A stretch of 64,000 bases of DNA from Hortaea werneckii (taxonomy: Eukaryota > Ascomycota > Dothideomycetes > Mycosphaerellales > Teratosphaeriaceae), in contig JBAOKB010000113.1 in assembly GCA_037044905.1 (NCBI GenBank), forward strand, positions 17,985 through 81,984, written 5' to 3'. The notes below the pieces were generated by a model. It made no database searches. It saw only the letters and a program-made list of their open reading frames with translations, and had not been told where the DNA came from. This document shows positions 20,261 through 29,873 of the stretch, one piece after another. The translations under genes and the position numbers were made by a program. Each line of letters opens with the position of its first letter. Positions within the stretch are counted from its first letter, which is position 1.

Positions 20261-21920
20261 GGGTTGAGTGGTTAAAGTCCCGATGTCGTCGTAACGGGTG
20301 ATGGGGCTAGGGGTGGGGAGAGAGCGGAGGGCGGGTTGTGAGGTGGAGATGAGTGGCCAGGTGGACTGATCTTGTATGGCTGTCAATGTAAGGCTTTTGG
20401 TTGATGGAGGGCGATACGGGATGGCGTTCTCCCCTTGATTTTTTGGCCGTGGATTTATGTATCATGGCCTAGTGAGTTCCGCGTACAGCGATATGAATTA
20501 TCCTTTCTCTTCCCCCCTTTCACCCCCTTTCAACTAGTCCTCAGTATGTCATCCAATTCCTTCGGATTTAGATTGTGCCAGCACTCCCATCGCCGGGCCT
20601 TCCCTCAAACCGCCAGGCAAGAACATCCGATCTAAACAGACTTTTCTTTATCTCCTCCTCTCTCCGAACCAAGTCAGCTGGATTCCCTCTCATCTACCAT
20701 CACGACTATCCCCACCATCGCCATCACGGTGATAAACCCAATCCACAGGAAAAAGTCCATACTGCATCAACATCGCCCGTTTCAACCGCGCGACCTCTTC
20801 ATGATGAAGCCAGAGGAGATCGCACTGGAGCCTCTGTTGTCGACGGATGGTGAAAAGGATCCAGAGGATGGCAATCGTCGTGCTAAGAATCGCTGTATAT
20901 TCCGAAATCATCAGAGAAGTTTTCGTGTGAAGTGAGGAGGAGGAGGAGAAAGGCGTTACGAGAGAACGTGAAAAGGAGAGAAAAAGCGGTTTTGGTTATG
21001 GTATAGAGATGATCAGGCAAGTCCTGTTGGGAGATGAGATGCGGACATGTCATCGTGGAAGGGGAGGGGGACACAAGATCCGATGGACGATCTGGAGATT
21101 TCCGACGGGGGCATGTACAGGCAAATAGATCCTGATAAAACTGTGGAAGGTACCACGGCATCTATAAGCGGCTCATTTTCGTGTTTCTACGCTCAACTTT
21201 TCAAAAGCGCGATTCTCCCTTTTCCTCGAAAATGGCAAACTGACAAGTTTTAGACACACCTTAGCTGAGCTTGCGAGATGCATTCAGAAAAGTTGAAAGT
21301 CACTAGAGGAAAAGGAGTTCTCCGACCGGTCAAAAAGGAAAAGGGAAAGAAGTGTTGTAGGTGGGATTTGGGTTAGTAGGGCCTCTTCCATCTTTTTACC
21401 TCTGCCCCAAACCATCCCGGCTTCCAGTCCTTTATCCATCCGTCCCCGCCATCTATCCTTTGAACCCGCTCTGTTACACAGATTCGCTCAACTTCGTCGC
21501 CTACAGTATTGCCCAAACTTCGACCGGAGTCGGGAAGAGCAAGATCTCATATATCGTAGGGCGCCCGTCCTTTCCGCCTCTTTTATTCCCCTTCCAAGCA
21601 CCCAAATTTGTATTCTTCCCGCCTCGGATCCCTCTTCTTCTCTCCCTCTCGGCTCCAATCCCAAGACGACTAAAAAGATACTAAGCCCCGACGACTCCGA
21701 TCCGCAGGAAGAGGTAGAGGAAGAGAGAAAGAGAGAGAAAAAGACTATGAAAAAAAAAAAAAAAGAACAATAATAAGGAAATCCAAAAAAAAAAAAAAAA
21801 GGGTAGAAGGAACATACGTTCTTTTCAACAAACACAGAACAATTGAATCCAGAAGGGCTTGCTAAAGAGATACCAACAGGTCTAGGAAAACCTCGGGGGA
21901 AAAAAAAGGAAAAGGAAAAT
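20261..21920. other. Intergenic, CT-rich and A-tract DNA
   Basis: Between the small serine-rich gene and the CYK3 stop codon. I see no supported gene. The last 200 bp contain A-runs (21750-21763 region and 21786-21800) likely to lie in the CYK3 3' untranslated region. Confidence 0.55.
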
Positions 21921-24900
21921 TTAAACACACTCCCACTCAGCAAAAACGCACCACCGCGCACTCCGATCCGCCAATACCAACCCCCTCCAAGTCCCCCTCT
22001 CGCCGATCTTAATCACCGTCTCCCAACTCGTCGTCAGGCCCGCCGCGCCTTCCTCATCTCCTCCCCCTGCACTGCCGCCGCGGGCGAAATGTTCCTGTTT
22101 CCGCGTCAACCGCAAAATCTTCTGGCTCGGGGTCTGGATGGCGAGTTTAGCCGGTTTCTGCTGCGCGGGGGTCATGGGCAAGCCGAGCTGGGAGCCGTAG
22201 TCCGAGGCGGAAGTTTGCGAGTGCGTGGCCGAGACCATGGACATGGCGCTTCCTGGACGTGGGGGCAAGGAGGATTGTGCGGGACCGCCTCCCCCGGCGG
22301 CGGGACTGACGGGTCGACTGAGGGTACCGCCGGTCTTGTTGCTGCTCCCCGCGCCCCAGGTGTCGGGGGTGAAGCGTGAGAGGGAGGAAGGGTGTTGGCG
22401 GATGCAGAAGACGAAGGTGTTGTTCATGGTGAGGCGGGCACATTGGGGCTGGGCGACGTAGAGGTCGTGGCGTTGGGCGTGCGGGGTAGGGTGGCGAAGG
22501 TGGAAGTCGTAAGGGGGGTTTTGGCCTGTGTGGGATAAGGGCAGGGCGAGGGCGAGCGGGTGCGGGTTGTCTTTGATGGAGTGCATGAGCCCGCGCTTGC
22601 CGGCGTAGATTTTGAGGACCCCCTGTCCTTCGTCCCCTGGGAGGAGGGCTTTGATGGTGAAGCGTTTGCGGCCGCTGATCCATTCCGGTTGGGCGAAGGC
22701 TTTCTTCTTGACTATGTCGCCGCTTTCGAAAAGGTCGCCGTCGACGTCGTGGGCGAATGCTCGGGCTTCTGTCTCGGCGATGCATTCCACATCTTCCGGC
22801 ACATTGATAGAAAATTGAGCCATTTCCAGCTGCTCAAGATATAGCATGCTGGTATTGAATTCCGCAAGCTCGACACCATTCCGGAAGTAGGCCGGAGTGG
22901 CGCATGGTAGCATTATCAGCGTCTCATGCTCGACAGGCGGTACAAGATGCTGCTGTTCCGGCAGGAGCGGAATATGAGTATAGCAGATCTCCATCGGTCT
23001 GGCAAGGAAGTACCAATTCTCAGCGACCTGGCTGCTCGCGGTGCTATACGCCCCCCTTCGAGGGTTTGTCGGGTTTGCCAAGCTGCAATCCATGATTCGC
23101 CATTCACCATCCACGATGATCGCGTTCCACCAGTGATTAGGTCGGGCGACCATGTCTAGATCGAGCACTTCCCCGGGACTCTTCAGATAACCGTGCACTT
23201 CCTCAGCGTAAAGACCAACAGCTGTGCACATTTCTCGCACGAGCATAGCGATCTCCTGACTACAGCCGCGCTTGGCCTGGATGACACGCCGTGTATCGAT
23301 CATGCCCTCGAAGTCTTCCTCCCACGTGATACGCTCCGCGACCCAGGTGAAGATGGCACGTAAGCGTTGTACGTCGCTCCTGTGAGGCCTGCAGATATAA
23401 TTCTGAGCTAGAGCGCTGACCGTCACCATGGGAGGCAAGCTCTGGACGAAGCGTGTACTCTTGTCGACCAATGCCAGATTCGGCGTGTTGAAGTCGGTAG
23501 GTTCGGGAACAGGGAGGCCATCCAGACTCTCATCGCCTTCAACTAGCTCCAGAAGTTGGTCGATTGGCTTCACGACCGGCAGGTCAAGCATCTCCGCCCG
23601 TTCTGCCCGCTCATCACGTTCGCGTCGACTAACCGAGTTGGATCGATTGACATCCCGTCGGACTTGCATCCAGTCACTCCCGCCACCCATACCCGTGTCC
23701 TTCGCCGGACTACCGCCGGCCATTGCAGACCCAGGCCTAGAAGCAGTGCCTCCCGCAAACCCAGCAGCGCCAATGGCACTCTTGGTCGGACTGACACTAC
23801 CAGTCCTGGATCTGGACCGGCTACGATCACCTACCGTGGACCTGGCCGAAGCAGCGCCAGTCCGAGCGCTCGTCTTAGCCGACTCGATCATCTTCTTGAA
23901 GAAACCAGACTTCTTCGCCTTCGGCGCCCCGAGTCCGCCAAGCAGACCGGCGGACTCCATCGGATCCTTCGTCCAATCCGCCACGGGCGTTTGCACCGGC
24001 TGGTTGTACGAAGCGTGGCTTTCATGATAGCTAGGCCCAGAACCTCCAGAAGCTTCACTCGCGACCATACTACGGGCGCTCGAGTTAATGTCGCCCAAGG
24101 AACGGGTGTCAATTGCACTCTTCGAACGTCCGTGGGCGCTCTTCTGACTGCCGAGCCCAAACTTGTGTCGTGCGAGACTGCCGGCACTGGTAGCGCTGAA
24201 GCCGCCTGCGGAGTACCCTGACATGACGCTCTTGCCGGTTAGCTGAGTACTCGTGCTGCTCTGCGTCGCTGAGGAAGTTTCCGTCGAATTCGTGACGTCT
24301 GTCTTGGTCGTGTACGTCCTTCCCAACTTCTGTCGACCGAGTTCGTAGGCTGACTTGCGTGCCTTCAGGTTCGGATGACGCGCAGAAGAATGGAGCGATC
24401 GAGCAGATGAGTCGGTACTGGACTGGCTACTAGCGGTATTAGGCCGTGAACGTGAATCTGGACGTTGCCGATTTTGCGATGCCTTCAGCGGTGGCTGCGG
24501 TGGTACATCTGAAACTCCCGATACGTTTGATGGTGCATGGCGTAGCTGGCGCTCCATCCGCTGTACATAGTTGCCAAGCACGGGCGGACCATCTCTCGAA
24601 GAAGGGATCGAAGATGTCTGGTCATCTTCTTCTGCAGCGTACCTATTCTCAGGATTGAAGCCCAGAGAAGACTGAGCACGCTGCTGGACTCGGGACTTCC
24701 TCCGCACGAGTTCAAATTCATCCGGCGACCAGACATTGGTTGGTGTGGGTGCTCGATCGGGCTTCTCTTGGGACGGACTGGCTTCTGAGTCCTGGTACAT
24801 GCTCATATCCTGCAGTGAAGACATGACATCGTTCATTGCATCACGTAAAGGCGAGGGGGTCATGTGGCTGACGTGTCTGCTCCCGCCACCGTTCGGTGAA

Positions 24901-26147
24901 GGCGGCGCAGGTGTCAGCTCGTCCGCACCGTATGAATCTTGACGATCATACTTCGCCACCGATGGAGCACGACTAGGCTGATAAGCCACACGGTGGGCAG
25001 GGGGCGGAGGAGGTGGTGGCGACGAGCCATCCATATCTTCGTCGTCTTCGGGGTCAGGTGAGGGCACATTGTAAGGCGCGTAACCGAAAGACGGCGCGGG
25101 CGACGGTGCCCTTGACGTGTACTGTTGCTGCTGCTGATAGACATTTTGAGACGGCTGCCTTGCATTGGGCAGTATTTGGGGATACGCTGAGCCATCCTGA
25201 TACGTAGCTGGTAGTGGTGAGTGCTGACCGGGAGGAGCAGGAGATGGGGTCCGGTAGAACGGCTGTGGCGAAGCTGCACGATACATTGGCTGCGGAGAAG
25301 CAGCTCGATACATAGGTTGAGGCGAAGCAGCCCTCTGCATGGGCTGTGGTGATGCTGCCCGGTACATAGGCTGGGGCGAAGCTGCTCTATACATCGGCTG
25401 AGGCGACGCGCCCCTATGCATTGGCTGAGGCGAAGAAGCTCGATACATAGGCTGGGGAGAGGGGGCCCTGTAACCAGGCTGAGGCGAAGCAGCCCGATAC
25501 ATCGAAACAGGTCTCTGCTGGCCGTACATCGGCGTCGGAGTCGGAGAAGCAGACGTGCGATCTCTCACGCTCGGCTGCGGACTCGGGGCATGCGATGTCC
25601 GTCTCGAATGACCGCCCCTTGGGGGCGGCTGAGGGATCTGCGGCTCAGGCTCCTGCTTCGCGGCCACAACTAGCCCGCTCTTCTGCTTCTGTAGCGTACT
25701 CGTCGGTGCCTGTGCGGTCTTCATACTAGAGTACGGTTTGAACTTGCTCTTAGGCTTGGGCTTCTCCTTATCGCTCTCTGGTGTCCCGTCCTTCTTCCCA
25801 TTCAGACTGCCTGCCGACTGCATCTTCTGGTGCGCCGAGAAGGGTTTTCTAAACACGCTCTGCGACTTCTGGGGAGTGGACGAGGTGGAAGTCAAGGGGG
25901 AAGCGGCGCGGCTATTAGGCGCGGGTTGGAAGGTCTCGGCTAGGATTTCGACGAAGTTGCTTGGGAAGGATCCAATCGCTCGGGGATCCCGTCGTAGTCT
26001 GCCCACCCACCACTGTCCGTCGCCGGCGTTCAGCGCTTCGATCAGGTCGCCCTCTATGAAGCCGAGGTCTTTCTTCGTCTCACCTCCCCATGAATAGGTC
26101 GCCTTGCACCAACAGGGGAAGCGCGCAGGCATTTGCGGGGCGCCCAT
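21921..26147 (-). CDS. CYK3: Cytokinesis protein Cyk3 (SH3 + transglutaminase-like)
   Basis: A single frame of 1408 residues from the ATG at 26147 (ACCATGG context; MGAPQMPARFPCW); an in-frame ATG 15 codons upstream is less likely. An N-terminal SH3 domain at about residues 8-60 shows ATYSWGG, DLGFIEGDLIEAL, GQWWVGRL and GSFPSNFVEIL. A Pro/Ser-rich low-complexity region follows, with an array of ten SPQP nonapeptides at about residues 217-306 and many Ser-Pro sites. The transglutaminase-like core lies at about residues 925-1030, with Cys near 961 (KRGCSQE), His near 1004 (RPNHWWN) and Asp near 1018 (IMDCSL). Cyk3 acts at the contractile ring and septum with Hof1 and Inn1. The C/H/D residues are present, though fungal Cyk3 domains are thought to be mostly non-enzymatic. 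Confidence 0.95.
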   Translation of the reverse strand: MGAPQMPARFPCWCKATYSWGGETKKDLGFIEGDLIEALNAGDGQWWVGRLRRDPRAIGSFPSNFVEILAETFQPAPNSRAASPLTSTSSTPQKSQSVFRKPFSAHQKMQSAGSLNGKKDGTPESDKEKPKPKSKFKPYSSMKTAQAPTSTLQKQKSGLVVAAKQEPEPQIPQPPPRGGHSRRTSHAPSPQPSVRDRTSASPTPTPMYGQQRPVSMYRAASPQPGYRAPSPQPMYRASSPQPMHRGASPQPMYRAASPQPMYRAASPQPMQRAASPQPMYRAASPQPMYRAASPQPFYRTPSPAPPGQHSPLPATYQDGSAYPQILPNARQPSQNVYQQQQQYTSRAPSPAPSFGYAPYNVPSPDPEDDEDMDGSSPPPPPPPAHRVAYQPSRAPSVAKYDRQDSYGADELTPAPPSPNGGGSRHVSHMTPSPLRDAMNDVMSSLQDMSMYQDSEASPSQEKPDRAPTPTNVWSPDEFELVRRKSRVQQRAQSSLGFNPENRYAAEEDDQTSSIPSSRDGPPVLGNYVQRMERQLRHAPSNVSGVSDVPPQPPLKASQNRQRPDSRSRPNTASSQSSTDSSARSLHSSARHPNLKARKSAYELGRQKLGRTYTTKTDVTNSTETSSATQSSTSTQLTGKSVMSGYSAGGFSATSAGSLARHKFGLGSQKSAHGRSKSAIDTRSLGDINSSARSMVASEASGGSGPSYHESHASYNQPVQTPVADWTKDPMESAGLLGGLGAPKAKKSGFFKKMIESAKTSARTGAASARSTVGDRSRSRSRTGSVSPTKSAIGAAGFAGGTASRPGSAMAGGSPAKDTGMGGGSDWMQVRRDVNRSNSVSRRERDERAERAEMLDLPVVKPIDQLLELVEGDESLDGLPVPEPTDFNTPNLALVDKSTRFVQSLPPMVTVSALAQNYICRPHRSDVQRLRAIFTWVAERITWEEDFEGMIDTRRVIQAKRGCSQEIAMLVREMCTAVGLYAEEVHGYLKSPGEVLDLDMVARPNHWWNAIIVDGEWRIMDCSLANPTNPRRGAYSTASSQVAENWYFLARPMEICYTHIPLLPEQQHLVPPVEHETLIMLPCATPAYFRNGVELAEFNTSMLYLEQLEMAQFSINVPEDVECIAETEARAFAHDVDGDLFESGDIVKKKAFAQPEWISGRKRFTIKALLPGDEGQGVLKIYAGKRGLMHSIKDNPHPLALALPLSHTGQNPPYDFHLRHPTPHAQRHDLYVAQPQCARLTMNNTFVFCIRQHPSSLSRFTPDTWGAGSSNKTGGTLSRPVSPAAGGGGPAQSSLPPRPGSAMSMVSATHSQTSASDYGSQLGLPMTPAQQKPAKLAIQTPSQKILRLTRKQEHFARGGSAGGGDEEGAAGLTTSWETVIKIGERGTWRGLVLADRSARWCVFAEWECV
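25232..25501 (-). repeat. Ten tandem 27-bp units encoding SPQP nonapeptides inside CYK3
   Basis: Ten consecutive 27-bp units encode variants of YRAASPQPM, from YRAASPQPG through HRGASPQPM and QRAASPQPM to YRTPSPAPP. Each carries a Ser-Pro site next to basic residues, a possible CDK/MAPK target. DNA copies differ at third positions, so the array is not fully recent. Confidence 0.9.
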
Positions 26148-27623
26148 GGTGATTGATGCTGCAATGATTCTGCCGCGTAGTCTGGTCTTCAACTAAGCGT
26201 CATGTGGAAGAAACGGGTGTCGGTGAGCCAGCGAATGCTTCTGAGGGGAGTAGGATCGAAGCCGTTGCTATGCGCGCCGAATGGATACAGCGAACGATGC
26301 GATGGACGGAGGGAGATGCGAGCGGCCAGCGCTTTTTCTTCACGAACGACAGTAGGCTCCACCGGTGGATATTGCAATATGAACGGTGGACGTTGCGTAT
26401 CTGACAAGGAAGAAGGAGGCTAAGACCCGTAGTCGTGGGGCGTCAGTACAATGTACAACGCTGGTCGCCAACCTGGCCGGTCTGTTTTGTTTACTGAGGT
26501 AAGCGGAGCTTCCAGTTAGTGATCGGTACCTGCATCCCGATCCCTTAGCGGCCAACCTTAAATGGCATCACCTACTGCGCTATAGAGACGTGAAACAACG
26601 GTAACCCTGCTTATAACGCACGCCAATAACACTTGTGCACCGCAAGCAAGGCCTCCTACTTCTCTTCCGAATCAACATCATAACATGAGATACCCCAACA
26701 ACATCGACGCTTTCCAAGTCGCACAAGCAAACTCACGAATAAGCAACCAGATCGCACAATACAGCAATCCACCCCAAGAACGGCCCTCAACCGTCCCCCA
26801 AAATTCAATTCCCCTTTCCCGGGTACCCGCCTCTACTATTGACCGGGATAGCTAGTATAGGCCCCATCTCCATGAGCACATCCACCCTCAACATGGACTA
26901 CACGAGCAACTAAACAATGGCACTATACAGTGTCCGCCCCTCGCGTTCGTCTCCATGGGATACATCCCTACACTACCTAGATGCTAGAGCTGTCTCCACT
27001 CCCATGGGAATCTCTTTTTTCTTTTCCCGGTTTTTCGGAAGAGAGGAGGGGAGAGGGGGCAGAGGTTGAGAGGCAAGATCTGAGGCTTGGTAGTGGGTGA
27101 TGTGGTTCGAGCTGTAATTGTCGCAGTTTTGTCTACGAGCCCTTTTCTTTTCCTGTGGTCCTTTTTCTCTTTTTTTTTCTTTTTTCTAACTCTTCTTTTT
27201 CTGATTCACTCCTATAATAAACAAAAGGATTTTTGTCTTTAAGGTAGTACCCCAATCCCACTCGCCTCATGACCTGCGTGTGTGTGTTAAGAGCTACATA
27301 AAAAAAAAAAAATGAAAATAAAAGTAAAAAAGTAAAAGAAATCAAAAGGATTAAAAGAATTGAAAAACAAAGAAAGGAGCGAGAGAAGGAGGCACACACA
27401 CAAGGACAAAAATACACTCCCTTCTGTTAGTATTTACACTCTGTACTCTCCCTCCCTCTCTCTCTCGCTGCCCTACACTTCCTTCATCGAATACCTAGAA
27501 AACAAAGAAGATAGAGAAACAAAAAAGAAAAACCATCCACTTTCAGCCCCCCACCTTATCCTTCTCTCCCATGACCAGCGTTCTCTTCGCGGAAACAAAC
27601 CTTCACAACTCAGAGTTTCAGAC
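26148..27623. other. Intergenic, about 1.5 kb
   Basis: CYK3 promoter side at the left and glycogen synthase 3' side at the right. The right half is rich in A/T and CT runs (27150-27500). No gene supported. Confidence 0.6.
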
Positions 27624-29873
27624 TTAGGACAGCCCATTCCCATTCACAGCCGTAGGCGTCGCGGTCCCACTCCCAGCAGCAGCGGGTGAAGCGGAATCGC
27701 CTTGCTTATTAGTACCCTTCTGCTTCAGGGTAAGCGGGAAAGGGTAAGTTTCCTCTTCTTCCTGTAGGAGATAAAAAGCGCGGTCAGTAAGAGTTTTGAT
27801 CCCCCTGGTAAGAAAGAAGATAGAAAAAGGGGAAGGAAAAAGGGAAAGACATACCTCCTCAGGCAACTTCCAAGCAATATAATCCTCGGTGCTCAACCCC
27901 TCCCGCCCTTCCTGCAACGATGCGAAATCCCCCGGCGTCATCATCCCGCTCCGCTCACGCGGGGAACCGGGCGCGGAAAGCGGGCGCGTAATCTTCAGAC
28001 CCTCCGTCCCGTCGAAGAAGCCCGGCTCGCCTTCGCCATCGTCGGTGAAGGAATCCGGGTAGGCGCGCCGCAAGGCGAGCTGGCGCGCTTTGACGTACTC
28101 CATGCCCATGCGTTTCCAGTCCAGCAGGTCGCTAAGGCGCTCGGTGCGGTTGCGCTGGTTGATGCGCTGGCGCTTGGACTTCTGGGTGAAGTCGAACATG
28201 TACTCGCTGAGCTGGTTGACGGACTCGTCGATGGCCTTCATGCGGCGGTCGACGATGTAGATGCCGTAGTCTGACGCGTTCTCGATCAGTTCTTCCATGT
28301 AGCAGCCGAAGCCGGAGAGGTTGGTCGTGATGGAGGGCACGCCCATGACGGTGCATTCGGCGGGCGTGTACCCCCACGGTTCGTAGTAGGAGCTGAAGAT
28401 GCCCATGTGCGTGCCCCGGACGAAGTCGTCGTAGTCGATGGGCAGGACCGGGTTGCCGGAGCTGAGGAATTCCGGGTGGAAGACGACTTTGACGCGGTCC
28501 GATGGGTGGTTGAAGAGTTGGCATCGACGGAGTTGGTTCAGGACGGGGTCTTCGGAGTCGTTGATCATGTTGTGCGTGACGATGGGCGGGAGGGTATGTC
28601 GCTTCATGGCGAATAGTCGGCGGCGGAGCATGATCTTGTCTTGGGCGGAGAGGAGATCCTTCTCGTCTGGTGGGTCTTGTCCCTCGTGCCATGACAACGA
28701 CTTATCGAAAAGCTTCTTGCTGACGTTGCGTTCAATATGGCCAATGGTATCCTTCAGCGATTTGATAACCGCTTGACCCTTGAGTGCCTCGACAGCCAGG
28801 GAAGTGGTTTGGGCCGGCATGATGATAAAGGCAACCACAGTCATGTCGGTGCCTGCGCTCTTCATCCGGTGGTTCAGCCGCGCAAGAGACTCGATAAACA
28901 TATCCACGCCTTTGTTCCTGTACTCGTATCTGCCAGCGGTGAAGAAGTAAAGGGTCTTTTCTGGATCGAAATCGTTGTGTCCATAGAAGTGCCCGCGAAT
29001 GAAGTCGGTGATCTTCTCCTTGTTGACTTGGTGCAAATTCTGGAACTCGTGTGTTGCGCTGAACTTTTTGACATTGAGACCGTTGGGCAGGACACCATCC
29101 GGCTTCCGCTTGAGGAGGTGCTCGCTCTCGTAGGCCGTAATATGGCTGACGGTGGTAAACACATCACAGCTGTGAGCCGCCCCACGTTCTATGCAGTAGC
29201 GGTGGTAGATGCCGCGCTTGCCGGCCTCAGCATCAACATCGAAGTATTGCAGGTTGTTGTAGAAGTCAACAGAGCCCGCACAGAGGTAGCGGCCGAGCAA
29301 GGTGGCGTGGGTAGTGAAGATGGTGGTCACATCAATCTTCCGTTTCCTGCAGAGCGGGAGTGCGACACCGGCGAGCCATTCATGGAACTGGGCAATGATA
29401 GCACGCTCCTTCTCGTGGTAGGCATACTCGCCCAGGAACCATGCGATCAGGTAGCCGAAGACGATAGCCTCGTTTGTCTCATGGTCATCAGGCGGAGATG
29501 GGATGCCGGCAGTGGACCACAGGTCGCCCTTCCACTCATCCAGCTTGTAGTATCCAGTGCCGGTGTCGAAGAGCAAGACTCGCGGGGCACCGTCAATCAG
29601 CCAGCGTCCGTACAGGGTCTTAATGCCACGGTCATTCATGCTCTTGATGGTGGCTACTAGGGCTTGATCTTTGGGTACGATCTCTTCCACTTCCACCGCC
29701 GCCGAGTTACGATTCAGTGGGCCCAGCAGGGTGTAGCGGGAGCCATATTCGGCGGTGGTGACTTGTGCCTTGGATTTCAGCACCGAGTAGATGCCGCCGA
29801 CTCGGTTGGCAACTTCGGTGGCTACCTCGAAGAGAACGTGGTTGCGGACATCTCGCCGCGATGTGTCGGCCAT
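27624..29873 (-). CDS. GSY1: Glycogen synthase (GT3)
   Basis: Two exons, 29873-27855 and 27761-27624; 718 residues, the normal family size. The N-terminus has the GT3 signature LFEVATEVANRVGGIYSVLKSKA's first half, followed by GSRYTLLGPLN; later come FTTHATLLGRYLCAG, FTTVSHITAYESEHLLKRKPD, the GHNDFDPEKTLYFFTAGRYE region, and SSYYEPWGYTPAECTVMG. The enzyme extends alpha-1,4-glucan from UDP-glucose in the cytosol. The C-terminal tail has RPLSAPGSPRERSGMMTP, matching the phosphorylated regulatory tail of fungal and animal enzymes. The 93-nt intron (27762-27854, GTATGT...CTACAG) is a multiple of three and contains no stop, so its retention would insert 31 residues rather than end the protein. 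Confidence 0.96.
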   Translation of the reverse strand: MADTSRRDVRNHVLFEVATEVANRVGGIYSVLKSKAQVTTAEYGSRYTLLGPLNRNSAAVEVEEIVPKDQALVATIKSMNDRGIKTLYGRWLIDGAPRVLLFDTGTGYYKLDEWKGDLWSTAGIPSPPDDHETNEAIVFGYLIAWFLGEYAYHEKERAIIAQFHEWLAGVALPLCRKRKIDVTTIFTTHATLLGRYLCAGSVDFYNNLQYFDVDAEAGKRGIYHRYCIERGAAHSCDVFTTVSHITAYESEHLLKRKPDGVLPNGLNVKKFSATHEFQNLHQVNKEKITDFIRGHFYGHNDFDPEKTLYFFTAGRYEYRNKGVDMFIESLARLNHRMKSAGTDMTVVAFIIMPAQTTSLAVEALKGQAVIKSLKDTIGHIERNVSKKLFDKSLSWHEGQDPPDEKDLLSAQDKIMLRRRLFAMKRHTLPPIVTHNMINDSEDPVLNQLRRCQLFNHPSDRVKVVFHPEFLSSGNPVLPIDYDDFVRGTHMGIFSSYYEPWGYTPAECTVMGVPSITTNLSGFGCYMEELIENASDYGIYIVDRRMKAIDESVNQLSEYMFDFTQKSKRQRINQRNRTERLSDLLDWKRMGMEYVKARQLALRRAYPDSFTDDGEGEPGFFDGTEGLKITRPLSAPGSPRERSGMMTPGDFASLQEGREGLSTEDYIAWKLPEEVCLSLFPSPFSIFFLTRGIKTLTDRAFYLLQEEEETYPFPLTLKQKGTNKQGDSASPAAAGSGTATPTAVNGNGLS

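Noticed and set aside
22147..22785. 212-residue Pro/Arg/His-rich frame on the minus strand
   Set aside because: Shifted frame of CYK3 itself.
25232..25501. Regular 27-bp repeats, at first sight CRISPR-like
   Set aside because: Units are directly adjacent without spacers, inside a eukaryotic coding frame, and encode a clear peptide repeat.
28132..28692. 186-residue Pro/Arg/His-rich frame on the minus strand
   Set aside because: Shifted frame of glycogen synthase.
28737..29660. 307-residue open frame on the plus strand
   Set aside because: Exactly antisense to the glycogen synthase exon; arises from strong third-position codon bias and has no family features.
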